Source of the DNA: Scandinavium sp036409475
GTDB taxonomy: Bacteria > Pseudomonadota > Gammaproteobacteria > Enterobacterales > Enterobacteriaceae
Direction of reading: 5' to 3'
Assembly (NCBI RefSeq): GCF_036409475.1
Contig: NZ_JAYRCK010000021.1
Location: forward strand, 30,394 to 94,393
Length of the DNA stretch: 64,000 nucleotides
Under the pieces are notes generated by a model, which was not told the origin of the DNA, made no database searches, and saw nothing but the letters and a program-made list of their open reading frames with translations. Positions 24,497 through 33,181 of this stretch are shown one piece after another. Each line of letters starts with the position of its first letter. Positions within the stretch are counted from its first letter, which is position 1. Made by a program: the position numbers and the translations under genes.

Positions 24497-26527
24497 ATGA
24501 AACTTGCCGCTCTGCTTCCTCTTCTGCTGCCCGGCATGGCGCTGGCGGCATGGACTTCTGCGGATTTCCCCGCCTTTACGCCGGAAGGCACCGGGAAGTT
24601 TGTCAGTCAGCAAAAGCTCGCGAAGGGTACTCGTCCTTTAACTTTACATTTTGACCAGCAGTGCTGGCAGCCTTCCGGCACTGTCAAACTGAACGAGATG
24701 CTTTCGCTGGAACCTTGCCATGGCACTCCGCCACAATGGCGGCTTTTTCGCGACGGTTTATACACGTTAACGCTCGATGCCCGCTCGGGCACGCCAACGC
24801 TGATGTTGGGTGTGGAAAGTGCCACCGCAGATACGGCAAAAGTTGAAGTTCGCCAATGCCCTCGTTGGGATGGAAAACCGCTCACGGTGGATGTCAGCAA
24901 AACGTTTGCAGAAGGCAGCAAAGTTCGTGATTTTTACAGCGGACAAACCGTCGTGGTCAGCAATGGCAAAATCACACTTCAACCCGATCCCAGCAGCAAC
25001 GGGCTGCTGTTGCTGGAAAATGCGCAAACAGCCGAACCAGCCGCTTTTGACTGGCACAACGCAACCGTCTACTTCGTTCTCACAGACCGTTATGTGAACG
25101 GTAATCCCGCCAACGACAACAGCTATGGCCGCCATAAAGACGGCATGCAGGAGACAGGCACATTCCACGGCGGCGATCTGCAAGGGCTCACGACTAAACT
25201 GGATTATCTGCAGCAGTTAGGCATCAACGCGCTGTGGATTAGCTCCCCTCTTGAGCAAATCCACGGTTGGGTGGGCGGCGGTACCAAGGGCGATTTCCCG
25301 CATTACGCCTATCACGGCTACTACCCGCAGGACTGGACAAAGCTCGACGCCAATATGGGAGCGGAAGACGATTTACGCCAGTTGGTCGACGAAGCCCATA
25401 AGCGCGGCATTCGCGTGCTGTTTGACGTCGTGATGAACCATACGGGCTACGCCACGCTGGCTGATATGCAGCAATACCAGTTTGGCGCGCTTTATCTGCA
25501 AGGCGATGAGTTGAAGAAAACGCTGGGCGAACACTGGACCGACTGGAAGCCCGGCGCTGGGCAAAGCTGGCACAGCTTTAATGATTACATTAACTTCAGC
25601 GACAAAGCTGCCTGGGACAAATGGTGGGGCAAGCAGTGGATTCGCACCGATATCGGCGATTATGACAACCCCGGCTTTGACGATTTGAGGATGTCACTCG
25701 CCTTTTTACCTGACCTGAAAACCGAATCGAAAGCTGTGTCAGGCTTGCCTGTTTTCTATCAGCACAAACCTGATACCGCCGCCAAAGCGATCGCGGGCTA
25801 CACGCCGCGGGATTATCTCACTCATTGGTTGAGCCAATGGGTTAGGGATTACGGCATTGATGGCTTCCGGGTTGATACCGCTAAACACGTCGAACTTCCG
25901 GCGTGGGATCAGCTCAAAACGCAAGCCACAGCAGCGCTGGCAGAATGGAAAAAAGCGAATCCAGACAAAGCCCTGGATAACTCACCTTTCTGGATGACGG
26001 GTGAAGCCTGGGGCCACGGCGTGATGCAAAGTGAATACTATCGCCACGGTTTCGATGCGATGATCAACTTTGATTACCAGGACCAGGCGGCAAAAGCGGT
26101 CGATTGTTTCGCCACTGTCGACATGACCTGGCAGCACATGGCCGAGAGCCTTCAGAGCTTCAACGTGCTGAGTTATCTTTCTTCCCACGACACTCGCCTG
26201 TTCCGTGATGGAGGAAGTGAAGCGGCTGAACTGCTGATGCTTGCCCCAGGTGCTGTGCAAATTTTCTATGGTGACGAATCTGATCGTCCGTTTGGGCCCA
26301 CCGGTTCCGATCCGTTACAGGGCACGCGTTCAGACATGAACTGGCAGGATGTTAGCGGCAAAAACGCGGCAACGGTTGCTCACTGGCAGAAACTCGGTCA
26401 GTTCCGCGCCCGCCATCCGGCGATTGGGATGGGCAAGCAAACCACGCTCTCTTTATCACAAGGCTATGGATTCGTCCGTGAACGCGGTGAAGATAAAGTC
26501 ATGGTCGTCTGGGCCGGAAAACCCTGA
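24497..26527 (+). CDS. malS: Periplasmic alpha-amylase
   Basis: MalS hydrolyses long maltodextrins in the periplasm so that they can enter the maltose system. From the ATG at 24497 it has 676 residues, the E. coli length; the signal peptide is MKLAALLPLLLPGMALA followed by AWTS. The GH13 catalytic residues are visible: nucleophile Asp in DGFRVDTAKHVELP, acid/base Glu in FWMTGEAWGHG, and the third Asp in LSYLSSHDTRLFR. The early FDVVMNHTGYA motif is also present. Paired cysteines in the N-terminal domain agree with periplasmic folding. Confidence 0.97.
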   Translation: MKLAALLPLLLPGMALAAWTSADFPAFTPEGTGKFVSQQKLAKGTRPLTLHFDQQCWQPSGTVKLNEMLSLEPCHGTPPQWRLFRDGLYTLTLDARSGTPTLMLGVESATADTAKVEVRQCPRWDGKPLTVDVSKTFAEGSKVRDFYSGQTVVVSNGKITLQPDPSSNGLLLLENAQTAEPAAFDWHNATVYFVLTDRYVNGNPANDNSYGRHKDGMQETGTFHGGDLQGLTTKLDYLQQLGINALWISSPLEQIHGWVGGGTKGDFPHYAYHGYYPQDWTKLDANMGAEDDLRQLVDEAHKRGIRVLFDVVMNHTGYATLADMQQYQFGALYLQGDELKKTLGEHWTDWKPGAGQSWHSFNDYINFSDKAAWDKWWGKQWIRTDIGDYDNPGFDDLRMSLAFLPDLKTESKAVSGLPVFYQHKPDTAAKAIAGYTPRDYLTHWLSQWVRDYGIDGFRVDTAKHVELPAWDQLKTQATAALAEWKKANPDKALDNSPFWMTGEAWGHGVMQSEYYRHGFDAMINFDYQDQAAKAVDCFATVDMTWQHMAESLQSFNVLSYLSSHDTRLFRDGGSEAAELLMLAPGAVQIFYGDESDRPFGPTGSDPLQGTRSDMNWQDVSGKNAATVAHWQKLGQFRARHPAIGMGKQTTLSLSQGYGFVRERGEDKVMVVWAGKP

Positions 26528-26537
26528 CCAAAACAAA

Positions 26538-26562
26538 ATCCCTCTTCAGCCTGCAGAGGGAT
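26538..26562. terminator. Hairpin between malS and avtA
   Basis: An 8-bp perfect stem ATCCCTCT/AGAGGGAT with a nine-base loop, eleven bases after malS. The T-run is present only on the minus strand (TTTTGTTTT), so on the plus strand it is at best a weak terminator. Confidence 0.5.
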
Positions 26563-26684
26563 CGTCCATCTCACTTTAAAACTTCAGCACAAATGCCTGA
26601 ACCAGGCGCGCTCCGGCAGTTTGCACCTCACTGGCGCAGGGGGTATGGTTAGCCCCTGAACCCAGATCAACTACACACCTGCAT

Positions 26685-27941
26685 ATGACTTTTTCAGCTT
26701 TTGGCGACAAATTCACCCGTCATTCCGGTATCACCCGCCTGATGGAAGACCTTAACGATGGCCTGCGCACGCCCGGTGCCATCATGCTTGGCGGCGGTAA
26801 CCCGGCGCAGATCCCGCAGATGAACACCTATTTTCATCAGCTGCTGGCGGACATGCTGGAAAGCGGTAAAGCCACGGAAGCCCTGTGTAACTATGATGGC
26901 CCGCAGGGGAAATCAGAGCTGCTGGCCCTGCTGGCGGAGATGCTGCGTGAAGAACTGGGTTGGGATATCGACCCACAGAATATTGCACTAACAAACGGCA
27001 GCCAGAGCGCGTTTTTCTACTTGTTCAATCTCTTCGCCGGCCGCCGCGCCGACGGTTCGACTCGTAAAGTGCTGTTCCCGCTGACGCCGGAATACATCGG
27101 TTATGCCGATTCTGGCCTCGAAGACGATTTGTTTGTCTCTGCGCGCCCGAACATCGAGCTGCTGCCAGAAGGCCAGTTCAAGTATCACGTGGACTTTGAA
27201 CATCTGCGTGTCACTGAAGAGACCGGGATGATTTGTGTCTCGCGCCCGACCAACCCTACGGGCAATGTGATCACCGATGAAGAGCTGATGAAGCTCGACG
27301 TGCTGGCCAACCAACACGGCATTCCGCTGGTTATCGATAACGCTTACGGTGTGCCGTTCCCGGGCATTATCTTTAGCGAAGCGCGCCCGCTGTGGAACCC
27401 CAATATCGTGTTGTGCATGAGCCTGTCCAAACTCGGCCTGCCGGGCAGCCGCTGCGGGATAATCATCGCCAACGAGAAAATCATCAGCGCCATCAGCAAC
27501 ATGAACGGAATTATCAGCCTGTCGCCAGGCGGTATTGGCCCAGCCATGATGTGCGAAATGATCAAGCGCAAAGACCTGCTGCGTCTTTCAGAAACGGTTA
27601 TTAAGCCTTTCTATTACCAGCGCGTTCAGGAAACTATCGCCATTATCCGCCGTTACTTGCCGGAAGAGCGTTGCCTGATTCATAAGCCCGAAGGCGCCAT
27701 TTTCCTTTGGCTGTGGTTTAAAGACTTGCCAGTCACCACTGAAGTGCTCTATCAGCGTCTGAAAAAGCGCGGTGTGTTGATGGTACCGGGTGATTTCTTC
27801 TTCCCAGGGCTCGATAAACCGTGGCCGCATACGCATCAGTGCATGCGCATGAATTATGTCCCTGAGCCCGATAAAATCGAAGCGGGGGTCAAAATTCTTG
27901 CCGAGGAAATAGAATTAGCCTGGCAAGAGAGCGGTTGTTAA
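26685..27941 (+). CDS. avtA: Valine--pyruvate aminotransferase
   Basis: AvtA moves the amino group between valine and pyruvate, giving alanine and 2-oxoisovalerate (alanine-valine transaminase C). It is 418 residues, one longer than in E. coli, and a fold type I PLP enzyme. Cofactor residues are visible in NGSQSAFFYLF, VSRPTNPTGNV, IDNAYGVPFPG and the Schiff-base lysine motif SLSKLGLPGSRCG; the C-terminal substrate-binding arginine lies in HQCMRMNYV. A strong terminator follows. Confidence 0.97.
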   Translation: MTFSAFGDKFTRHSGITRLMEDLNDGLRTPGAIMLGGGNPAQIPQMNTYFHQLLADMLESGKATEALCNYDGPQGKSELLALLAEMLREELGWDIDPQNIALTNGSQSAFFYLFNLFAGRRADGSTRKVLFPLTPEYIGYADSGLEDDLFVSARPNIELLPEGQFKYHVDFEHLRVTEETGMICVSRPTNPTGNVITDEELMKLDVLANQHGIPLVIDNAYGVPFPGIIFSEARPLWNPNIVLCMSLSKLGLPGSRCGIIIANEKIISAISNMNGIISLSPGGIGPAMMCEMIKRKDLLRLSETVIKPFYYQRVQETIAIIRRYLPEERCLIHKPEGAIFLWLWFKDLPVTTEVLYQRLKKRGVLMVPGDFFFPGLDKPWPHTHQCMRMNYVPEPDKIEAGVKILAEEIELAWQESGC

Positions 27942-27947
27942 ATAAAA

Positions 27948-27976
27948 GGGCTCTGAATAACAGGGCCCATTTTTTT
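27948..27976 (+). terminator. Terminator of avtA
   Basis: An 8-bp stem GGGCTCTG/CAGGGCCC (one G.T pair) with loop AATAA, followed by A and seven Ts. It begins seven bases after the avtA stop. Confidence 0.92.
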
Positions 27977-28295
27977 CCGTGATCGGCAGCGTAAAACAAA
28001 GATATATTCCTCATTTAAAACCCTCGTTCATTTATTAGGATTACTCTTAAATTTCTCCGATATTTAATTACCGCTCCATGACAAAGCACACTATTTAGCT
28101 GCACTTAACTAAAACAATAATCGCAACCTGTTGTTTTAAAATAACACCATAACGAAGCGGTTATCTTCCTATTATATGAAACTTCAACAAACCCGAAATT
28201 TTTTCTCTGCTCATTCCTTAGGCCAGTGCAGCTCTTCTATTTCCACATACACTCATTAATACGCCGCCCGGCGTTTTATTTAGTGGAGTATGGTT
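27977..28295. promoter_or_regulatory. AT-rich leader of the repeat-lipoprotein operon
   Basis: About 320 bases of clearly AT-rich DNA without a gene, in contrast to the GC-rich coding DNA on each side. It must contain the promoter of the lipoprotein/transporter pair. A short hairpin ACGCC/GGCGT (28261-28274) is followed directly by TTTTATTTA and then the ribosome site GGAG (28283-28286), so a terminator-like structure sits in the leader just before the start codon. This could allow attenuation or cover the ribosome site; I cannot tell which. Confidence 0.45.
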
Positions 28296-29540
28296 ATGGC
28301 CTCGAATAACGTTAGCCACTTAAGCGTTATCGCAGTGGCGGTGCTACTCGCATTTTCTCTTTCCGCCTGCAGCGGTAGCGGAGGCGGAAGTCATTCAACT
28401 GCAAAAACAAACCCAACGACTGGCAGCAGCGGATCAGGCTCCGATGACGGCAGCGGTGGCGGCACGACAGCCAATAATGGTGGCGGTAATGGTTCCGGCA
28501 GTGGAGGAACAGGCACTGGCGGCGGTGGTACCGGAACCGGTGGCGGAGGAACGGGTACCGGCAGTGGTGGTACCGGAACCGGTGGCGGAGGAACGGGTAC
28601 CGGCAGTGGCGGCACAGGAACCGGTGGCGGAGGAACAGGCTCCGGTGGAGGCACCTCTACGGCAGCGCTGAACAATGTCCTGAGCGATACGGGTAAAACC
28701 GTGACCGCCGTCGGCACCACAGTCGACAGCCTCGGCAGCCAGTTGCCAACCAATAACCCGGTGACCTCAACAGTCTCCACCACAGTCACCGGCGTGGGTG
28801 ATGCCGTGTCTACCGTCGGGACGGGTGTCACAACCGGGATAGGCAACCCAACCAATCCTAACGGCATCGGCACCACGGTGAAAGGTGTGACCACCACCGT
28901 AACCTCGCTTGGGAATACGGTTTCCACGGTCGGCACCGATCTTGCCAGCACCACGTCCGGCACCCCGCTTGGCGGTGTGACAGGCGTTGCAGGCAATGTT
29001 GTTAACAGCACCGGACAGCTTGTCAGCAATACCGGTACCGGCCTCACCAGCACAGTGAACAGCGCTGGCGTGACCAAACTGACTACCGGCACGACTACCG
29101 TCGTAGATAAAACCCTCGGAGGCGTGCAGGGTGTGACTCAGGAAGTCGGCACCACAACTGGCCTTGGCGCACCGGTTAATAATCTGCTGACTCAGGTTGG
29201 CACGACCGTCAGCGATGTGGGTACCAAAGTCGGCAGCAGTAACACAGGGTTGAACGGTGTTGGTCAGGTGGTTCAGAACGTTGGGCAAACGGTGACGGAC
29301 ACCGGTGGCCTCGTTAAACCAGCCTCATCGTCCACCAGCAGCGGCGGCAATGTGTCTGCCAACGCCTCGGTGAATACCAACAACAACGGACTTGTCGCCA
29401 ACGTGAACACTACCGTCAATACCCTTACGGCAGGTGTGACCGCCAGCGCAGGCACAACAACGCAGAGTAGCGCCAACACCAATCCGCTGAACGGGCTGAA
29501 TACGCTTGTCGGCGGCATTCTGAAACCGAAACAAAACTAA
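28296..29540 (+). CDS. Gly/Thr-rich repeat lipoprotein, putative exported substrate of the next gene
   Basis: A 414-residue protein without a named function. I chose the ATG at 28296 because GGAG lies eight bases before it; an ATG six bases earlier is too close. The signal peptide MASNNVSHLSVIAVAVLLAFSLSAC has lipobox LSAC (cysteine 25). Residues about 26-70 are a Ser/Gly linker; about 70-118 are seven near-perfect heptads GGTGTGG/S coded by 21-bp tandem repeats. The rest (about 125-405) is built of V-G-T-x-V-x-x-V/L-G units such as TVTSLGNTVSTVGTDL, with no cysteine, tryptophan or tyrosine, suggesting an extended filament or amyloid/coiled structure. It is followed by an FhaC-like transporter, so surface export is inferred; a classical TPS domain is not visible. 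Confidence 0.75.
   Translation: MASNNVSHLSVIAVAVLLAFSLSACSGSGGGSHSTAKTNPTTGSSGSGSDDGSGGGTTANNGGGNGSGSGGTGTGGGGTGTGGGGTGTGSGGTGTGGGGTGTGSGGTGTGGGGTGSGGGTSTAALNNVLSDTGKTVTAVGTTVDSLGSQLPTNNPVTSTVSTTVTGVGDAVSTVGTGVTTGIGNPTNPNGIGTTVKGVTTTVTSLGNTVSTVGTDLASTTSGTPLGGVTGVAGNVVNSTGQLVSNTGTGLTSTVNSAGVTKLTTGTTTVVDKTLGGVQGVTQEVGTTTGLGAPVNNLLTQVGTTVSDVGTKVGSSNTGLNGVGQVVQNVGQTVTDTGGLVKPASSSTSSGGNVSANASVNTNNNGLVANVNTTVNTLTAGVTASAGTTTQSSANTNPLNGLNTLVGGILKPKQN
28511..28657 (+). repeat. 21-bp tandem coding repeats
   Basis: Seven consecutive 21-bp units encode the heptapeptide GGTGTGG or GGTGTGS, with pairs of units alternating in codon pattern so that a 42-bp higher-order period is visible (GGTACCGGAACC / GGAACGGGTACC). 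The unit length is a multiple of three, so copy-number change would alter the linker length without breaking the frame. Confidence 0.85.
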
Positions 29541-29552
29541 GATGGTCTTTTC

Positions 29553-29576
29553 TGTGCCCCCGGGCCAGGGGGCACA
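29553..29576 (+). terminator. Strong hairpin between lipoprotein and transporter genes
   Basis: A 9-bp perfect stem TGTGCCCCC/GGGGGCACA with a six-base loop, twelve bases after the lipoprotein stop and followed by TTTC. It probably lets only a part of transcripts continue into the transporter gene, which would give an excess of substrate over channel. Confidence 0.7.
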
Positions 29577-29628
29577 TTTCACAGCAGTGACCACCCGCGA
29601 AGACGGGACTAAGAACAGGGATTGCACT

Positions 29629-31344
29629 ATGAAACAGCACGCTTATTTTGCGCTGCCTGCTCTGCTCTTGCTGAGCCTGGCTCGCGCCGATACTCTGCCC
29701 GCCATTATCGACCCCAGCAACCCGGCCAAAGCCGCGCCGGATATCGCGCCGCCTGCACCTGCAACCCCTGCGCCGAAAGTGACTGTCCAAAAACCGGAGT
29801 CCAGACTGACGCCGGATACGCCTATCCAGGTCAATCATATTCAGTTCATTGGCGGCACCGTTTACCCGCTAAAGTCATTGCTGCAACCTTTTCGCCCCTA
29901 CGCGAACAAAACCATTCCGCTAAAGACGCTGGCGGGGCTGGTGAACGATATCACCCAGCGCTACAAAGCTGACGGTTATCCACTTTCCTACGCCTGGCTG
30001 CCGGATAACAACTTTCAGGGCGGCAACATCAAAATCGTGCTGGTTGAAGGTTACGTCGCGCACAGCGATATCAACAGCAACAATCCGGATGTCGCCGCTC
30101 GCCTGAAAAGGTTGTCTGAAAAAATCATGGCGGAAAAGCCGCTCACGCAGGACACTTTCGACCGCTACAGCCAGCTGATGACCCAAACACCCGGCGTGCC
30201 CATTGAAGCAAATGCCCAGTTGCCGAAGAACATTTATGGTGCTGCCGCGATGCAAGTCACTGGCATGCAGCCGCACATCTGGGATATCTCTTCCACGCTC
30301 GACACACGTAAAGGCCAGAATCTGGCGCTGGTCAACGGCACGTTAAGCAACCTGACAAGCTATGGCGATCAGCTTGGCGTGGCGACGCTGATCCCGCTCG
30401 ATAAAGACACGCGCAAGACTTACCTCGGCCTGAACTGGCAGCAGTTTTTGAACGACGAAGGGCTGACCATGCAGCTTAAAGGCAGCTATTACCGCGAAAA
30501 TCCGCAGGATTTCACGCCGTTGCTCTCGCTGCCAAACAACATCACCGTGGATGCGCGACAAAAATCGACGCAGTACAACGGCGGCGTCAGCTTTGGCTAT
30601 CCGCTGATCCTGACCCGCAAAAAACAGCTCAATCTCACTGGCGGCTTCGATTACACCGATCGCCGTGATGATTACGATTTGCAGGCAAAACTCGGCGGGC
30701 AAACTTACGGCCTCGACACTCAGCACCAGCACGTGCGTTACCCGGCCTTCGAATTAGGCATTAACGGCGCGCGCAATTTCGACACCGCCAGCGTCAGCAG
30801 CCGCCTCACGCTGCGCCAGGGCATTGATGGGCTGGGCGCTGATGCCGCGCCTTCACAAGGAACAGACCTTAATTTTACGCTGTGGAAAGGGTATCTGGAT
30901 GCGGCGTGGATGATGGCCGAAAACTGGAAGCTTTCGACGTCATGGGAAGGAGACTGGTCGAACAATGATTTGCCGGAGCCGGAACGCGTCAGCTTCGGCG
31001 CACAGCATTTTGGTCGAGGCTATCAGGACAGCGAAGCCAGCGGCGATTACGGTTACGGCGGCCAGCTTGAACTGCGCTATCTGCACATGCGCAAAGACAG
31101 CACCTGGCTTGCGACCATTCAACCCTATGTGCTCACCGACACAGCGCAAACCTGGTACAACCAACCAGGCTTTCGCCATCAGCGCCTCGGTTCAGTCGCA
31201 GCCGGGGTGATGGTGGGCGATAACCGCCATTACAGCGTCAGCGTCGAAGCCGCAAAACCCGTCGGCGATGTGCCAACAGACAATAACAATCGAGACTGGC
31301 GTTACAGCCTGACGCTGACGTGGAATTTTAACAATCTGCGGTAA
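29629..31344 (+). CDS. ShlB/FhaC/HecB-family outer-membrane transporter (TpsB)
   Basis: A 571-residue two-partner-secretion transporter. The ATG at 29629 follows AGGGA; the signal peptide is MKQHAYFALPALLLLSLARA. A proline/alanine linker leads to a POTRA domain (about residues 65-145: IQVNHIQFIGGTVYPLKSLL...IKIVLVEGYVA). A 16-strand beta-barrel region follows, with the L6 signature as HFGRGYQDSEASGDYGYGGQLELRY and a C-terminal aromatic-alternating strand LTLTWNFNNLR. It should export the lipoprotein coded just before it. The usual large filamentous TpsA is absent. The partner assignment rests on adjacency only. Confidence 0.88.
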   Translation: MKQHAYFALPALLLLSLARADTLPAIIDPSNPAKAAPDIAPPAPATPAPKVTVQKPESRLTPDTPIQVNHIQFIGGTVYPLKSLLQPFRPYANKTIPLKTLAGLVNDITQRYKADGYPLSYAWLPDNNFQGGNIKIVLVEGYVAHSDINSNNPDVAARLKRLSEKIMAEKPLTQDTFDRYSQLMTQTPGVPIEANAQLPKNIYGAAAMQVTGMQPHIWDISSTLDTRKGQNLALVNGTLSNLTSYGDQLGVATLIPLDKDTRKTYLGLNWQQFLNDEGLTMQLKGSYYRENPQDFTPLLSLPNNITVDARQKSTQYNGGVSFGYPLILTRKKQLNLTGGFDYTDRRDDYDLQAKLGGQTYGLDTQHQHVRYPAFELGINGARNFDTASVSSRLTLRQGIDGLGADAAPSQGTDLNFTLWKGYLDAAWMMAENWKLSTSWEGDWSNNDLPEPERVSFGAQHFGRGYQDSEASGDYGYGGQLELRYLHMRKDSTWLATIQPYVLTDTAQTWYNQPGFRHQRLGSVAAGVMVGDNRHYSVSVEAAKPVGDVPTDNNNRDWRYSLTLTWNFNNLR

Positions 31345-31356
31345 TCACAAGAAATA

Positions 31357-31385
31357 CAGGCATAGGGCAAATCACTCTATGCCTG
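31357..31385. terminator. Hairpin between convergent transporter and chitinase genes
   Basis: A perfect 9-bp stem CAGGCATAG/CTATGCCTG with an 11-base loop lies between two convergent genes, without a clear T-run. It may serve as a bidirectional terminator or 3'-end protector. Confidence 0.55.
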
Positions 31386-31395
31386 ATCCCGCTAA

Positions 31396-33039
31396 TTAAT
31401 TATGCTGATACTCAACAATAATTTTACTGTAGATATAAGAGTCGTCTCCTTCATAAGTACAGGCATAAACGTTGTTATGCGTACTGGTATGACACATAGC
31501 CAACCCCTGGTTGTAGTCTCGTGTCGCGTCCCATCCAGACAAGCATCCAAGGTTATTTTCGCGTGCAAATGCGAGAAGCTGTTGCTGGTTTTCCGGTGTG
31601 AAGTCGGTGGCGTTGTCATTGATGCCGAACATCGGTGTTGCCCCCATTCGCCGCCAGATTTGCGCCGCAGTCCATTTAGGGAAATAAGCCGCAATCTGTG
31701 CCTGCATGGCATTCAGCGCATAAACACACCCTGTATAAACATCCGGCGGCGGGTTGGTGGCGCCAAAATCCATCGTCATCCCGTTGATCATTGAAGGCGA
31801 AAAACCTGCCTCAGCAATCATTGACAAGAAATCACGACCATAACTGCTGAAACCCTGGGATGCGGGATCTGTTTGGCCATCTACCGGCAAAGTCCATGAG
31901 ATTTTGAGCTGAGGATAGAGCGCCTGAACCTGTGAAATGACCGAGAGATGACGCTGAAGAATGTCTTTACGCTGCAATGCAGCCCCTTCAATGTCAAAAT
32001 CAATCATGGTCAGAGCATAGTTTTCAATGACGCCCGAGTAGAGCGAGACAAGCGCAGGAATATCAGTGATGGTCTCTTCAATCAGCTGACCTGATGCGCC
32101 ACCAAACGACACCACAATATCGCCACCCGCGGCACGCAGCGCGGCAATGTCGCTTTTGCCATATTCGCTTATTGTCGCATCGCCTGAATAGACGGCTTCC
32201 GAATTCGGATCGTTAGAATCAGACAGCGCAGACTGCCCCCCCCAGCAAGGACGGGGTTCACCGTCAACGGTGCCTGTAACAATGAAGCCTAAAATGTAAT
32301 TTTTCAAGCCGGACTCACTTCCGTACTTACTGCACTGAGGGGTAGGCCAGGCGGTATAGTCAATATAAGGTGCCGCAGAAATCGTGCAGGGGCCCGGATC
32401 GGGAAGCGCGCTGGTCGTGGTGACCTGCAAAGGTTCCGACCATGCTGACATATTGTTATTGAGATCATAAGCGCACACGTAAATGCTCCAGGCGGTTTCC
32501 GGCACCAGCGCCGAAAGAATCACACTGGTGCCACTCACCTGAATAATCGCCGGTGGGATGCCGTTCGCACTGTATTGAACCTGGTACCCAGCCACCATGA
32601 CGTTATCTGTCGCAGGTTCCCAGCTAAGGCTAATTGTCTGTGCGCCAACTGAGGTTGCGTTCAGGCCAGTCGGTACGCTCGGCGGCTGATCGTCAGCAGG
32701 CGGATCCGCATCTTCACCATTAACAGTAAAGTCAAAAGGCAAATTCCCAATGGAAACCCCAGAATTATTGCTGACACCTATTTCAAAAGAAACAGACCCT
32801 CCAGCAGGAACGACATTGTGTTCGGTTAAAAAGCCCGTCACTGTAGTTCCACTCTGAGTGAAAGAAAAATTCGTATAAGAGGACAAGCTTTGCGAACTGT
32901 CCACCGAGAACGCGATAGCGGGGTTGAGTATATCTTCATCAGTACAATTATAGAGAGTGACCATACAAACGCTGTACCAGACGCTACCACCATTTTCCCA
33001 CGCGGGGTAAGCAATTACATTAATATCTGTGCTTTTCAT
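31396..33039 (-). CDS. GH18 chitinase-like protein with fibronectin III domain, no signal peptide
   Basis: A 547-residue protein. Residues about 1-110 look like a beta-sandwich carbohydrate-binding domain (TDINVIAYPAWENGG...NVVPAGGSVSFEIGV). About 118-210 is a fibronectin type III domain (PPSVPTGLNATSVGAQTISLSW). From about 215 it is a GH18 barrel with the DxDxE motif at D347, D349, E351 (TMIDFDIEG), SFGGASG, MDFGA and the closing SGWDATRDY. E351 is the expected acid, so it should be active on chitin or a related GlcNAc polymer. The start MKSTDINVIAYP has no signal sequence, so release would need lysis, a holin-type or another special system. A winged-helix regulator lies upstream on the same strand. 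Confidence 0.85.
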   Translation of the reverse strand: MKSTDINVIAYPAWENGGSVWYSVCMVTLYNCTDEDILNPAIAFSVDSSQSLSSYTNFSFTQSGTTVTGFLTEHNVVPAGGSVSFEIGVSNNSGVSIGNLPFDFTVNGEDADPPADDQPPSVPTGLNATSVGAQTISLSWEPATDNVMVAGYQVQYSANGIPPAIIQVSGTSVILSALVPETAWSIYVCAYDLNNNMSAWSEPLQVTTTSALPDPGPCTISAAPYIDYTAWPTPQCSKYGSESGLKNYILGFIVTGTVDGEPRPCWGGQSALSDSNDPNSEAVYSGDATISEYGKSDIAALRAAGGDIVVSFGGASGQLIEETITDIPALVSLYSGVIENYALTMIDFDIEGAALQRKDILQRHLSVISQVQALYPQLKISWTLPVDGQTDPASQGFSSYGRDFLSMIAEAGFSPSMINGMTMDFGATNPPPDVYTGCVYALNAMQAQIAAYFPKWTAAQIWRRMGATPMFGINDNATDFTPENQQQLLAFARENNLGCLSGWDATRDYNQGLAMCHTSTHNNVYACTYEGDDSYIYSKIIVEYQHN

Positions 33040-33181
33040 GTTAACACCTCATTGCAGAATAGAGATAATAAGAGTCACTGCGCATTGTTATGCTGCAGTA
33101 ACACCATTCTGCCTGGCATATTCATCATCGAGAGAATAATAAATTGTCAAACACCATCAAAAGTTATCATCTAATAAATAT

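Noticed and set aside
28391..29092. A proline/valine-rich 233-codon ORF antisense to the repeat lipoprotein
   Set aside because: It is the complement of Gly/Thr repeats; low complexity and no ribosome site.
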